Below, one piece after another: positions 1-10,094 of a stretch of 64,000 nt of DNA. The DNA is from Flavobacteriaceae bacterium EG-1 (lineage in GTDB: Bacteria; Bacteroidota; Bacteroidia; Flavobacteriales; Flavobacteriaceae): NCBI RefSeq assembly GCF_009649685.1, contig NZ_WJPK01000004.1, positions 222,557 through 286,556 of the forward strand, in the 5' to 3' direction. The first letter of the stretch is position 1. Each line of letters starts with the position of its first letter. Made by a program: the position numbers and the translations under genes. The notes under the pieces were generated by a model. The model ran no database searches and was not told the DNA's origin. It saw only the letters and a list, made by a program, of their open reading frames with translations.

Positions 1-193
1 ATATAATTGAAAGGCAAATATGCGTCTATTAATTAAATATTGAAACACAATTAACAATTTTGATTACAATTTAAAACAATAATTTATATATTTTAAATGA
101 TTTAATACCATTCTACTAAAATCTTCATATAGATTATAGCATTTTGTAAGTTGTATAAAATTTAACGACTTCAATATTATTAATTCTAGTTTA

Positions 194-222
194 TTGAATT
201 AGTTTTAACTTTTCTAACTTTG
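194..222 (+). promoter_or_regulatory. Bacteroidota-type promoter for the DUF2911 gene
   Basis: TTG at 194-196, an 18-base spacer, then TAACTTTG at 215-222. This matches the -33 TTG / -7 TANNTTTG pattern of Bacteroidota housekeeping sigma factor. It lies 27 bases before the ATG at 250. The rest of 1-193 is AT-rich with no gene that I can see. Confidence 0.65.
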
Positions 223-249
223 GGGAGAATCCAAGAAAACAAACACATT

Positions 250-789
250 ATGAAAAACTTACTTACCATCGCATTTATGGTGATTGCAATGGCTTTCACC
301 ACGCACATGAATGCTCAAAATTTTAGCGGACTAGATAAAAGTCCAGCCGACATTGAAACTTTTCCATCTGGTCACAAAAGCTCTAAAAAATCTATAAAAG
401 TAGTTTATAGTAGACCTCAACTAAAAGGACGTTCTGTTTCTGAGTTAGCCAAAGCTGGTGAAGTTTGGCGTACTGGTGCTAATGAAGCTGTAGAAATTTC
501 TTTTTATGAAGATGTTACAATTGGTGGTACCGCAGTTAAAGCTGGCACCTATTCTTTATTCTCTATACCCGGAAATAATGAATGGACAATTATTATAAAC
601 AAAAACTTAAATCAATGGGGTGCTTACAGTTATGATGAAACTGCAGATGTTGCAAGAGCTAAAGCCTCTGTAAGCTCTGGTAATGATTCTTTAGAAGCAT
701 TTTCAATTGTTTTTGATAAAGCAGATGGCGGCACCAATATGATTATGGGTTGGGGAACTACTAGAGTTAGTCTACCTATAAAAATATAA
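250..789 (+). CDS. DUF2911 domain exported protein
   Basis: A 179-residue protein. I place the start at ATG 250 rather than the upstream TTG at 220, because a clean signal peptide (MKNLLTIAFMVIAMAF, ending near NAQ) begins there and the -7 promoter box overlaps the TTG. The body contains the segments SGHKSSKKSIKVVYSRPQLKGR and LAKAGEVWRTGANEAVEISF, typical of DUF2911 (small secreted Bacteroidota proteins of unknown function). It ends with a conserved-looking WGTTRVSLPI strand. It is monocistronic, with its own promoter and a strong terminator. Family assignment is from recall of the motif; the role is unknown. Confidence 0.85.
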   Translation: MKNLLTIAFMVIAMAFTTHMNAQNFSGLDKSPADIETFPSGHKSSKKSIKVVYSRPQLKGRSVSELAKAGEVWRTGANEAVEISFYEDVTIGGTAVKAGTYSLFSIPGNNEWTIIINKNLNQWGAYSYDETADVARAKASVSSGNDSLEAFSIVFDKADGGTNMIMGWGTTRVSLPIKI

Positions 790-809
790 TTTGAAAGTCT
801 TTTAAAATA

Positions 810-840
810 AAAACCATCAACTAAAAAGTTGATGGTTTTA
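810..840 (+). terminator. Rho-independent terminator after the DUF2911 gene
   Basis: AAAACCATCAAC (810-821), loop TAAAAA, GTTGATGGTTTT (828-839): a perfect 12-bp stem followed by a T-rich tract. It could also serve the minus-strand gene ending at 886. Confidence 0.85.
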
Positions 841-885
841 TTTTGTTTAAAAATCACAACGATATGTCTTTCTAAAAAGATTAGA

Positions 886-1290
886 TTATTTTCTTCTGCT
901 ACCTGTCATAGTAAAAGATCCTTGATTCGTATTTCCAGAACCAGTTAAGACATCACCATTAATAACAATATTTACGCTGACCAGTATATTCTCTACATAC
1001 AATGCAAAAGTAACTTCATTACCCTTTACGACAACATTTTTTGCTGTTATTGTACCTGATGGTAATTCTATATTTACAGTGTACTCACCCTTTTGTTTAA
1101 CGACATGCATTACACCTTTTGCATACGCTGGGTCTACACCTGTTACATCATAATCCCAAGTACCAAGGATTTGATCTTTAAACTCAATTTCAATATTATT
1201 AATTTCATTTTCAGAAGCTGCATATAACGTATTAGCATTAACCATAACTATTAAAACGAATAACAAAGCGGATACTTTAACTAACTTCAT
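886..1290 (-). CDS. Small exported protein of unknown function
   Basis: A 134-residue protein with an N-terminal signal peptide (hydrophobic residues 5-24, cleavage likely after YAA). The rest is predicted beta-rich with alternating hydrophobic residues, including ILGTWDYDV and a GSGNTNQGSFTMTGSRR end. The LGTWDYDV opening and short strands resemble small lipocalin-like or DUF-type secreted proteins, but I do not recognise the family. It faces the DUF2911 gene and shares the terminator region between them. Confidence 0.7.
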   Translation of the reverse strand: MKLVKVSALLFVLIVMVNANTLYAASENEINNIEIEFKDQILGTWDYDVTGVDPAYAKGVMHVVKQKGEYTVNIELPSGTITAKNVVVKGNEVTFALYVENILVSVNIVINGDVLTGSGNTNQGSFTMTGSRRK

Positions 1291-1436
1291 GTCTAAACTT
1301 TTTTAATTCAACACTCATAAATTACCTGTGCTTAACAAATATAACATTTTTGTTAATTCGACTTAACTTCAACCTTTTGAGTAGGAAATTCCAATTGGCT
1401 TTATTATGTTTATTAAAATTAATTAAAGAATCAATC

Positions 1437-2213
1437 ATGAAAACCACCTTTAATCAACTTGTATTCATACTGTGTATCACATTTTTTATTAGTCAAAATT
1501 CGTTCGCGCAAGAGCAGCAAGAATTTTATCAACTTAAAATTTACTCTTTTGATAATGAGCAACAAATAGAAGCTACGGACAATTATTTAAAAAATGCTTT
1601 TTTACCAGCCTTAAAAGATTTAGGTGTAGCGACTATAGGGGTTTTTAAAAATCGAGATTCTATTATTAGTAAAACATATGTTCTCATCCCCTTCAAAACA
1701 ATGGATGATTTTCTTACAACAAACGATAAATTAATTACAAACAAACTTCATAATTCTAAGGGCAATAATTATTTAGAAGCATCGCATGACAATGCACCTT
1801 ATAAACGAATTCAAACCATTTTAATAAAAGCATTTATTGATATGCCGAAAATGGCTTTACCCAACCTTAAAGGACCTAGAAAAGATCGAGTTTATGAATT
1901 GAGGAGCTATGAATCGGCAACTGAAAAACAACATTTAAATAAAGTAGACATGTTTAATGCGGGAGGAGAAGTACCACTATTTGATAGTCTAGGATTTAAT
2001 GCTGTTTTTTACGGCACTGTTCTTTCTGGAGCAAACATGCCTAATTTAATTTATATGACTACGCATGAAAACCAAGAAGCACAAAAAGCTAATTGGAAAT
2101 CATTTTCTGATTCGCCTATTTGGCATAAACTAAAGTCTAAACCAGAGTATCAAAACAATGTATCGCATATTGATAAATATATGCTTTACCCAACGGATTA
2201 TTCGGATTACTAG
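1437..2213 (+). CDS. NIPSNAP family exported protein
   Basis: A 258-residue protein. I start it at ATG 1437 because MKTTFNQLVFILCITFFI...FAQ is a good signal peptide; the ORF extends upstream to 1350 without one. Two NIPSNAP-like modules are visible: EFYQLKIYSFDNEQQIEATDNYL near the N-terminus and DRVYELRSYESATEKQHLNKVDMF near the middle. The end SDSPIWHKLKSKPEYQNNV is typical of the family. NIPSNAP proteins are ferredoxin-like alpha-beta dimers of uncertain biochemical role. It converges with the OmpA gene, 5 bases apart, with no clear terminator. Confidence 0.85.
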   Translation: MKTTFNQLVFILCITFFISQNSFAQEQQEFYQLKIYSFDNEQQIEATDNYLKNAFLPALKDLGVATIGVFKNRDSIISKTYVLIPFKTMDDFLTTNDKLITNKLHNSKGNNYLEASHDNAPYKRIQTILIKAFIDMPKMALPNLKGPRKDRVYELRSYESATEKQHLNKVDMFNAGGEVPLFDSLGFNAVFYGTVLSGANMPNLIYMTTHENQEAQKANWKSFSDSPIWHKLKSKPEYQNNVSHIDKYMLYPTDYSDY

Positions 2214-2218
2214 AAAAG

Positions 2219-3349
2219 CTAATTGTTAACACCTTTTGAGATGACAAATTCAACCCGACGATTTAGTTTACGATTAGTTTCATCATTATTATCAAGTAAT
2301 GGATTTCTACTACCAAACCCATTACTAGAAATTCGGTTTTCATTTATTCCAGATTGTAGTAAGTAATTAACGACAGCAGCAGCTCTATCTTTCGAAAGCT
2401 GTAAATTGTAGTTCGCTGAGCCTATATTATCGGTATGACCATTAATAGTTACATGAAGCATCGCATTTAATTGAAGATGATGTACTAACTTCTCAAGTTC
2501 TTTTTTAGATGATTTTAATAACACTGAATTATCAAACTCAAAAAGTACATTTTTAAAAACATAATTTTTGTCTAGCTCAATATTTTTGGTCTCTTTACCA
2601 TTAGCAATACCTACCAGCGGTGTATCATTTCTTGGTGGCTCTTCTAATGTTACAGAAACCATATCTATGTAGTAATAAGCTCCTTGATTGGCATTTCGTT
2701 TTGTTTTAAACATTCTTGTTCGTCTATTGTTTTTAAAATTTCCTACAACAATAAACTTCTCATTCCCCTTTGCTTTGAATTGAGTGTGTACTAAAATCCA
2801 ATCTTTGGTATCGGAATAAAAATTGCTATACCCGATCTCTAAGTAGTGATATTTATTTCCAACTTGTTTGTACAAATGCATTTTAGATAACTCCTTCTTT
2901 ATTTCAATTTCCAATTTATTGTTGGAAAACAATACTCCAAATTCTTTAATTGCGAAATCTGAACGCTCGGCCAAACTCACATAAAATGAAACCCGATAAT
3001 TTTTTCCCTTTAATAATTTCTCTTTTAATTCAACTTGAAGATATTCCCTATAATCATCCGGAGCATATAAATAGAGACCAGCATAGCCCTTACCAAAATT
3101 AGAAGGTTGCGAACCATTGAAATTTTCAGGAGTCCCCATTTGGATGCTGCAAGAATTAAAATAATCAGTAGAACCTAATGTTGGAGCTGTCCAATCTTGT
3201 AAATCAATCTTTAAATTTCCAAGTTTCGATGGACAATTGTTATAGGATTCAAAACTGGGATTTTTAATTAAGTTTTGTCCATTCGCAACAATACTTGCGG
3301 AGAGACAAATAGATAGATTTAAAAACAATATCCTAGTTTTTTTGAGCAT
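2219..3349 (-). CDS. OmpA family outer-membrane/peptidoglycan-binding protein
   Basis: A 376-residue exported protein. The signal peptide spans about residues 1-24 and the mature protein begins QNLIKNPSFESYNNCP. Residues 25-235 form a beta-sandwich-like region opening with NPSFE, common in Bacteroidota surface proteins. Residues 265-372 form an OmpA C-terminal domain: VLFEFDNSVL, INGHTDNIGSANYNLQLSKDRAAAV, ISSNGFGSRNPLLDNN and NRRVEF carry the Asp and Arg that bind diaminopimelate. It probably tethers a surface domain to peptidoglycan. There is no beta-barrel, so it differs from classical OmpA. Confidence 0.88.
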   Translation of the reverse strand: MLKKTRILFLNLSICLSASIVANGQNLIKNPSFESYNNCPSKLGNLKIDLQDWTAPTLGSTDYFNSCSIQMGTPENFNGSQPSNFGKGYAGLYLYAPDDYREYLQVELKEKLLKGKNYRVSFYVSLAERSDFAIKEFGVLFSNNKLEIEIKKELSKMHLYKQVGNKYHYLEIGYSNFYSDTKDWILVHTQFKAKGNEKFIVVGNFKNNRRTRMFKTKRNANQGAYYYIDMVSVTLEEPPRNDTPLVGIANGKETKNIELDKNYVFKNVLFEFDNSVLLKSSKKELEKLVHHLQLNAMLHVTINGHTDNIGSANYNLQLSKDRAAAVVNYLLQSGINENRISSNGFGSRNPLLDNNDETNRKLNRRVEFVISKGVNN

Positions 3350-3452
3350 TTAGAACTATTAACTAGATTACAAGATAATATTATATGCACCAATTCTCGT
3401 TTACAGCTTTTTAAGCCGTAAATAGAGCGATAAAACAAATAACCTAAACAAC

Positions 3453-4877
3453 TTATAGGCTATTGATATAGTCTTCTATAAGAGAAACACCTTCTACATG
3501 TTTTAGAGTCGTCCCCGTGTACGGCATTGCATAATTAGGAAAGCCACTATTAATTCGCTGAATAATATCTACTTTTTTATCGGCAATATTGGTATTTGAG
3601 AAAGGAGTTTCAAATCTAAGATCAAGAGTTTCTACAACTGGGTTACCATTAAAACCACCTGGTTGATGACAGTGTGCACAATTTACTTCCATATAAGCCC
3701 TAGCTTTGTTTTCTATTGTTTCTGTAGCATCATCCCATTCTGGAAGTACAGCAATTTGAGAAATATCTGGAAGCCCACTTAACATATTTTTGTCTTCAAA
3801 ATACTTTAACTGATTTTTCCCATTAAAAACCAAGTTCATATTTCGTGCTTTTGGACCAATAGGAAGACTAGTTCCATTATTATTATGACATTGAATACAA
3901 GCCGTCATGTTCGGCACTTCATAAGCTATTGACTCCCATTCTCCTTCACTATCTTTATAATCTACAACTACAACCTTTACATTATCAGATGCTTCCAAAA
4001 CGGCCTCGGTTTGAGCATCATTCCAATGATAACCTCCCATTATCCAATCACCATTTTTTTTAATTAACACCCTGGTTTCAATTATCTTTTTACCTAGTGT
4101 TTCATCTCTTACATCATTTAAATAATAAAAAGTTTTTGTTATAATTGTGTTGTCAGGAAACTCTAAGAGCCCTTCGCCATTAAAGGTCATCATCGCATTT
4201 TCAGGAAGTGAAATTGAACGTAATTTATAAGCATAATCTGTATAGAGTGGTGTAATTAACTCGTACTCATGAGATGTTGTATTGAATTTTAAATCAGAGA
4301 GCGGCCCATCAAAAATTTTCAATTCAGAAAGATTAGGTAACAATTCTGCTACAGCAAAAACCCTGTCATCTACATACGGATCGGTTGCATTTGTTATTTC
4401 GTCTCCGTTTGTTACACCATCACCATCACAATCTGCTGCAGACCAACTAACATTACTTGAATTATACCCGTCATAATTTGCACTGTGAATTGGGTCACAT
4501 GGATTACTCTTATCGGTACCATCTAAGGTTTCTTGTGAATCTAATAAACCATCACCATCTGTATCCAAGTCATCAAGATATGGATTAGAACCATTAGTTA
4601 CTTCCTCTCCATTTGCTATTCCGTCACTGTCACAATCTGCTGCAGCCCAAATTGCATTCGAAGAATTGAAGTCGGTATAACCGGACGTCTGTATTGGATC
4701 GCAAGCATTGTTAATATCAGTTCCATCGGTAGTTTCTTTACTATCAAATATGCCGTCGCCATCTGTATCAATCTCAGGAGTAGGTGTTGGAGTTGGAGTA
4801 GGTGAATCTGAGGAGCAAGATAAAAGTCCAATAAACACAAAGAGTAATAAGACTTTGAAATTCGTAGTCGTTAACAT
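3453..4877 (-). CDS. SO2930-type diheme c-type cytochrome lipoprotein with thrombospondin type 3 repeats
   Basis: A 474-residue lipoprotein (lipobox IGLLSC). I prefer the ATG at 4877 over that at 4904, because a -7 box at 4907-4914 would place the transcript start inside the longer version. After a Pro-Thr linker come calcium-binding DxDGDGxxD repeats (TSP3-like), three to four copies over about residues 35-165. The C-terminal half carries two CxxCH heme sites, CIQCH at 327-331 and CAHCH at 400-404, as in SO2930 family cytochromes. It is expected to face the periplasm or cell surface and to transfer electrons. Partner unknown; family assignment from recall. Confidence 0.82.
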   Translation of the reverse strand: MLTTTNFKVLLLFVFIGLLSCSSDSPTPTPTPTPEIDTDGDGIFDSKETTDGTDINNACDPIQTSGYTDFNSSNAIWAAADCDSDGIANGEEVTNGSNPYLDDLDTDGDGLLDSQETLDGTDKSNPCDPIHSANYDGYNSSNVSWSAADCDGDGVTNGDEITNATDPYVDDRVFAVAELLPNLSELKIFDGPLSDLKFNTTSHEYELITPLYTDYAYKLRSISLPENAMMTFNGEGLLEFPDNTIITKTFYYLNDVRDETLGKKIIETRVLIKKNGDWIMGGYHWNDAQTEAVLEASDNVKVVVVDYKDSEGEWESIAYEVPNMTACIQCHNNNGTSLPIGPKARNMNLVFNGKNQLKYFEDKNMLSGLPDISQIAVLPEWDDATETIENKARAYMEVNCAHCHQPGGFNGNPVVETLDLRFETPFSNTNIADKKVDIIQRINSGFPNYAMPYTGTTLKHVEGVSLIEDYINSL

Positions 4878-4906
4878 GTGAAGAAATTTTCGTTTAAATA
4901 GCATAA

Positions 4907-4914
4907 CAAAAATA
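4907..4914 (-). promoter_or_regulatory. -7 box (TATTTTTG) upstream of the diheme cytochrome gene
   Basis: On the minus strand this reads TATTTTTG, a full TANNTTTG match. No TTG at the expected -33 distance, so support is partial. It favours the shorter start at 4877. Confidence 0.4.
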
Positions 4915-5020
4915 CTGAAACCTCAATAATAAAAGCGATATAAAAGGTTAACCTGTATATTTTAAACGATTAACTAAAAACAAAACATAGCCTTAATTGC
5001 TGAAGTTCTATGCTCAATTA

Positions 5021-6796
5021 CTAAAAATCGAACTTATAAGTGGCACCTGCTAATATTTGCAATCCCTGAACTTGATAATTTGACCATCGTTGGTAATTAT
5101 TATTAGCAATATTAGCCGCCTTCGCAAAGATTGACAATTGTTTATTTAATCGATATCCTATATGGGCATTAGCATCAAAATAACTTTCTAATTCAATAAT
5201 CTCAGATGCAAATAAATTCGCCGGAGTACTCGGCGCTGCAGTTGATGACAAATCACTTCGCTTGCCCACATAAAATAGGTTCGCTCCCATATACCATTTT
5301 TCGCCAATTTGATAATCCATAAAAAAGTTTCCGGTTAAATCGGGAAGATTCCATGCTGGGTTATCAGTCTCTGTATTATAAGAATAATACTCAGCATTAA
5401 TTCCTAATGTAAAATTTCGATTTACATCTACACTTAATTCACCAAAAACACCAAAAGTTTTTACATCATCATAAAAAACATCAAATGAATTACCAAAAAC
5501 ATAGGGGCCTTCTCCTCTAAAGGTATTTATAGGATTTAGTTTAAATAACGGAAGTCTATTTTCTGCTTTATAGGATCCCTTAATATTATAACTTAAATTA
5601 GTAAGCAATTGTCCTTTTAATCCAACATAAGCATCGTATTGTTGATCTGTTGGCTGCAAGGTTAAAGTAGGTGATACAAATGGATTTTCCTCAACCAAAC
5701 CATAATAAGAATTTTGTCTCAAATCTCCCACTACACCGGCATATGCAATTGCTACATCATCTAATAATCGATATGATGCAGTAACATCTGGGTATATATG
5801 AAAACTACCATCACTACTTTCTAAATCCATCTCATAGATAAATTTCGCTCCTAATCTTAAGGTCAAATCATCTCGTAATATTTTTAAATTGGGATTTAAT
5901 CCCACCTGTAAATTATTATATTTTATCTCGCCTGTATTATCTGTGTTATTTAAACTAGCATTAGCAAATTTACCATTTACCCAATCTACTTTTGCTCCTA
6001 AAGACAATTCTTCATCTGTTATTGGAAAATCAAAAACAGGCTCAAAAACTACGCGATTTTCACCTGATTTATACTTATCCCAAAAACGTCTATATAATAT
6101 CTCACCACTTTTAAAGAACGAATCTGACATATTAAGTTTCGAACCAACTTCAGCCATAAAATAATTCTGACGCGCATCTTTTTCATCTACAGTTATAAAA
6201 TCTAAAGCACCTTCTGGAGTACCATACCAATTGTACAACTGATGCTGAAAACCTATATTAGCAACCCAATCATAATCGCGATCTCGTTGTGAATATGAAG
6301 CATCTAATTTAGAGTCTGAAAAAATATTATCAAAAGTAACCTCATCAAAATCGCCACGGGATGAATTGTGCGTTAAACCAAAATCTAACCTATCCTCACG
6401 ACCAATAGATCTACTGGTATAAAAGTCTGCTAAAATATTACCCGGATTCCCAGCCCCTACAGAAGCATATGAATTATATAAAATGGGTGGTGGTGTTTTC
6501 TTTACCGTTGCAGCTTTTCCCTTAGATGGTGTAAATGTTGACGCCACAGGAACTGAAAAAATGTTGTATTCAATATTCTTCTTTTTTAGTACAATTGAAT
6601 CGTTCATTTCTGGCAACGATTTTATCTTAAATGCATCTGATATTGTTGGAGTGTAAGCTTTGGTCACCGTTACCGTTTCGGTACCTAAGCCATCTTCATC
6701 ACCTTCATCTTCTTGCGCCAATACATTTATTCCAAATAGAAATACAGGAATAAAAATTATGAATATATGTTTGTACATTACTGTTCTCAATTTCAT
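5021..6796 (-). CDS. Outer-membrane beta-barrel protein (TonB receptor-like), coupled to the TPR gene
   Basis: A 591-residue protein with a signal peptide from the second Met (MYKHIFIIF...VLAQ). An acidic stretch follows, then TVTVTKAYTPTISDAFKI, and then about 480 residues of alternating amphipathic strands ending in the barrel-terminal signature ILAGATYKFDF. There is no clear TonB plug domain, so I call it a barrel rather than a transporter. It starts 6 bases after the stop of the 1007-residue TPR gene, so the two are almost certainly cotranscribed and may work as an outer-membrane/periplasmic pair. Databases often label such genes TonB-dependent receptor; the real function is unknown to me. 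Confidence 0.75.
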   Translation of the reverse strand: MKLRTVMYKHIFIIFIPVFLFGINVLAQEDEGDEDGLGTETVTVTKAYTPTISDAFKIKSLPEMNDSIVLKKKNIEYNIFSVPVASTFTPSKGKAATVKKTPPPILYNSYASVGAGNPGNILADFYTSRSIGREDRLDFGLTHNSSRGDFDEVTFDNIFSDSKLDASYSQRDRDYDWVANIGFQHQLYNWYGTPEGALDFITVDEKDARQNYFMAEVGSKLNMSDSFFKSGEILYRRFWDKYKSGENRVVFEPVFDFPITDEELSLGAKVDWVNGKFANASLNNTDNTGEIKYNNLQVGLNPNLKILRDDLTLRLGAKFIYEMDLESSDGSFHIYPDVTASYRLLDDVAIAYAGVVGDLRQNSYYGLVEENPFVSPTLTLQPTDQQYDAYVGLKGQLLTNLSYNIKGSYKAENRLPLFKLNPINTFRGEGPYVFGNSFDVFYDDVKTFGVFGELSVDVNRNFTLGINAEYYSYNTETDNPAWNLPDLTGNFFMDYQIGEKWYMGANLFYVGKRSDLSSTAAPSTPANLFASEIIELESYFDANAHIGYRLNKQLSIFAKAANIANNNYQRWSNYQVQGLQILAGATYKFDF

Positions 6797-6802
6797 TTTG
6801 TT

Positions 6803-9800
6803 CTAGTTACCGATTGGATTAACAGAAGAATTGCTTTTTGATTCTTTTGCTTTAATAATCGCCAATTCACTTCTTGCTTCCGATACTATTTCAGGGTATT
6901 GGGTAAAATTAGAAGATACATTTTCAAGAATATAAGTTGCTTGATAAGCATCGCCTAAGGCATAGAAATTCTTAGCCATTAGTATCAATCCTTTTCCTCC
7001 CCATTCTTTATAACTAGCATAATCTTTAGCAAGTTTCTGAACCGAAATATTTGAAGCCTCATGGCTCTGCGCCTTAAACTTAAAATAAGCATCGTAGTAT
7101 AGTGCTTCAGCAGCCAAACTTCCAGTAGCAATTTTCATTACATCTTGATACGCTAATTCTGCTCTCGCCTCATCGTTAGTTGCAATTGCCGATCGCGCTA
7201 TAAAAATTTGTGCGTCACTCTTAATTCTATTATCAATAGATGGTGTAGCTAAAACCTTTTCCGCATAAGCAATAGTTTGGTCATAATTTTTTTGACCATA
7301 ATATCCCTTCATCAAATTACTTTGGGCAAATATTTTATTTTGCTGAATGTTTGCTTGACTTTCCAAACGCTGTAAATAAGGTAAGGCTGTACTATAATCA
7401 TCCAGACCTATATAAATTTCGCAAACCCTTGTTAACGCCTGCTCTGTATATTCACCTACCCCATTGTCCGCTACAAATTTATAATGCGGTAAAGCTGTTT
7501 CTTTTTGTGATTTACCGAAATACAACTGCGCTAAATTGAAATGAGCATTTACACTATGAGACCCATTTGGAAATTCTTTTAAATACTTTTCATAAGAGCG
7601 AATTGCTGCTTCTTTATTTCCATCTCGCAACTGTTTTTCTGCAGATTCATAAGTTGCATTATCTAACTCAGAATCAGTTACTTCAACAAAATCTAAATCA
7701 CGTACCCATGCGGCATATTCATCTACCCTACCAGTATCTACATAAATTAATTTGGCAGTAGCAACTGCCTGTATAGCTTCTTGTGTTTTAGGGTATTGAT
7801 TTACTACAGATTTAAATCGTTCCAATGCCTTTTCATTATTACCCGAATTATAATACACCAAACCTTGTCTCATCATTGCTTGAGGCACCAAAGAACTTCC
7901 ACTATATTCATTAATTAATTTATCGTAAGATTGTAACCCTTGCGCTTCTTGACCAGATGTAACATAGGTATTTCCCAATTCATATAGTGCATCATCTTTT
8001 AAAGTGGAATTCGAGTATTTTGAAACAAAACTTGTTAATTCTTGTATTTTGGTATCTTGCTTACCTACAAAACCATAACTAATTGCCTTATGATAGGCTG
8101 CATAATCTTTTTCTGGACCTGATAAAGCAAGGGCTTTATTATACGTTTCAATTGCTGGCCAATATTTACTAGTTACAAAATAACTATCCCCCATGCGCAA
8201 ATAGGTGTCGTATAATTTATGGGTATCATTAGTTCCGGAAACTGCATAACTATTATAGCTTGCTATTGCTTGACCATAGTCTTTTAGTTTAAAATATGTG
8301 TATGCTAGGTTGTAATCCAATTCTTTTTGCTCACTTGTATTTGATGCCTTTGGATTACTCTGAAAACGTTTAAAACCAGCTAATGCATCATCAAATCTAT
8401 TCAACATATAATCAGATTCTGCTTTCCAGTAATTTGTTCTTGCAGTAAATAAAGGGTCTTCAGCACTATCTAAAGATTTCTGAAATGTAACAGATGCTCC
8501 TTCATAATCTGCATCTACAAAAAGTTCTACACCTCTATAAAAGGCAACGCGTTGGTAGGTTGCTTTACTTGCATAATTTCTATTTTTTTCTAGCAAATCC
8601 ATTGCTCCTTGAAAATTCTTAGAAGTTATATATGAATCAACTAAAAGCCCTTGCATTTCTTGAGTGTTTTTTCCATTAGGATATTTTTCTAAATAATTAG
8701 AAATAACCTGAGGTACTGGCTCATATGCATTACCAATCTCGTAACTTAAACGCGCATAGTTTAAATAAGAATCTTGCTGAATGTCTGCACTAAAATCCAT
8801 TTGAGAAGCATTTCTAAATGCATTTAAAGCCTCTTGTTTTTTATCCAATTTCAAATAACATTCTGCTAAATGATAATAGGCATTTTGCGACACACTATTT
8901 GTACCTCCAATAATTTTATTGAATTGTTGTTCAGCAGCTATATAATCTCCTTGTTTATAATGAGCATAACCCAGTAAATAATAGTCAGTATTACTCCATT
9001 TACCTCGCTTACCTTTATATTCTTCTAAATATGGTATTGCATTATCATATTGATTTAAATTAAAATAACTCTCACCAATTATCTTATTTAATTCAGACAC
9101 CTCTTTGCGATCGGCTTTTGGAAGATATTTTTTTGCCAACCCAATAGCTTCTTCAAACTTACCAAGCTTAAAATTCATATCAGCTTGGTAATAACTCATT
9201 TTCTCTTCTAAAATTTCTGGATCCGTTATTTCATCAAAACGTTCATTTGCACCTTCATAATCATCTTCTTGATAAGAAATGTAACCTAAGTAATATTTGG
9301 CTTGCGAACCATAAGTTGGAGAATCTGCAACTTTATTTAAGTATTTTTCTGCTTCATTTGTCTTTTTTGAAGAATACAACGAGTACCCATAGTTAAAATT
9401 AAAACGCTCCATTTCACCTCTAGAAAGTGCTCCCTGATCTACACGATTATACCACTTTAAAGCATAAGGATATTTACCTGTCTCAAAATAATATTCTGCT
9501 ACATCAGCAAATGCATTATTCCTTTTTGTTGATGTCGGATACTGTTCAACAAAATCTTCCATTAAGCGATCTGCTCCTAATTGATTTAATCGAACAGCAG
9601 CATTAGCTTCATAGTAGGCGCTATTCGATTTTATTTCACCTTCTTGTGAATTATTTTTTACTTTTTGAAATAAAGTTTGTGCGGCTTGGTATTGTTCATT
9701 ATTGTACAATGCCAAGGCATCTTGATACATCTTTTGGTCGTGAGTATAGATTTTAGTTTCCTGGGCATTTCCTATAGAAATCATCCCCGAGAAAACGAGG

Positions 9801-9826
9801 ATAAATGCGATAATTCTTTTTAGCAT
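6803..9826 (-). CDS. Large periplasmic TPR protein (about 1007 residues)
   Basis: The signal peptide (MLKRIIAFILVFSGMISIGNAQ) is followed by tandem tetratricopeptide repeats through nearly the whole length. Examples are ALALYNNEQYQAAQTLFQKV, YFNLNQYDNAIPYLEEY and AYTYFKLKDYGQAIASYNSY, roughly 20 or more units of TPR type 1, 2, 6 and 16 character. Such solenoids scaffold protein complexes. It is the first gene of a two-gene operon with the barrel gene downstream and is divergent from ftsE. I recall TPR-barrel-ftsE neighbourhoods in other Flavobacteria, but this was not checked. Confidence 0.85.
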   Translation of the reverse strand: MLKRIIAFILVFSGMISIGNAQETKIYTHDQKMYQDALALYNNEQYQAAQTLFQKVKNNSQEGEIKSNSAYYEANAAVRLNQLGADRLMEDFVEQYPTSTKRNNAFADVAEYYFETGKYPYALKWYNRVDQGALSRGEMERFNFNYGYSLYSSKKTNEAEKYLNKVADSPTYGSQAKYYLGYISYQEDDYEGANERFDEITDPEILEEKMSYYQADMNFKLGKFEEAIGLAKKYLPKADRKEVSELNKIIGESYFNLNQYDNAIPYLEEYKGKRGKWSNTDYYLLGYAHYKQGDYIAAEQQFNKIIGGTNSVSQNAYYHLAECYLKLDKKQEALNAFRNASQMDFSADIQQDSYLNYARLSYEIGNAYEPVPQVISNYLEKYPNGKNTQEMQGLLVDSYITSKNFQGAMDLLEKNRNYASKATYQRVAFYRGVELFVDADYEGASVTFQKSLDSAEDPLFTARTNYWKAESDYMLNRFDDALAGFKRFQSNPKASNTSEQKELDYNLAYTYFKLKDYGQAIASYNSYAVSGTNDTHKLYDTYLRMGDSYFVTSKYWPAIETYNKALALSGPEKDYAAYHKAISYGFVGKQDTKIQELTSFVSKYSNSTLKDDALYELGNTYVTSGQEAQGLQSYDKLINEYSGSSLVPQAMMRQGLVYYNSGNNEKALERFKSVVNQYPKTQEAIQAVATAKLIYVDTGRVDEYAAWVRDLDFVEVTDSELDNATYESAEKQLRDGNKEAAIRSYEKYLKEFPNGSHSVNAHFNLAQLYFGKSQKETALPHYKFVADNGVGEYTEQALTRVCEIYIGLDDYSTALPYLQRLESQANIQQNKIFAQSNLMKGYYGQKNYDQTIAYAEKVLATPSIDNRIKSDAQIFIARSAIATNDEARAELAYQDVMKIATGSLAAEALYYDAYFKFKAQSHEASNISVQKLAKDYASYKEWGGKGLILMAKNFYALGDAYQATYILENVSSNFTQYPEIVSEARSELAIIKAKESKSNSSVNPIGN

Positions 9827-10094
9827 AGTGTTCTGACTAACCTTATATTAATTTTAATAACGTCAAATATTGTACCTAAGTATAATTTCATAGGCTTTTC
9901 ACTGTTTTTTATTTACATTATATTGATTTATACAGACCTAGAGCCTTTAATATTACAAAGGAAAATATTTATGATTCGAATAGAAGCGCTTTCGGTATTA
10001 ACTTATTACTTTTATATCAACAAAACAATATTTAGTTTTATCAAAAAAAGTCGATATTTAATTATACAGTTCTAATAAAACACAAGCGTAACCA

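Noticed and set aside
4380..4780. Repetitive DNA with repeated ATC/CAT words inside the diheme cytochrome gene
   Set aside because: This is the coding of DxDGDGxxD thrombospondin type 3 repeats, not an independent DNA repeat or CRISPR.
6803..9826. Possible internal repeats of DNA in the TPR gene
   Set aside because: Similarity is at the protein level (TPR units); no exact DNA repeats were noticed.
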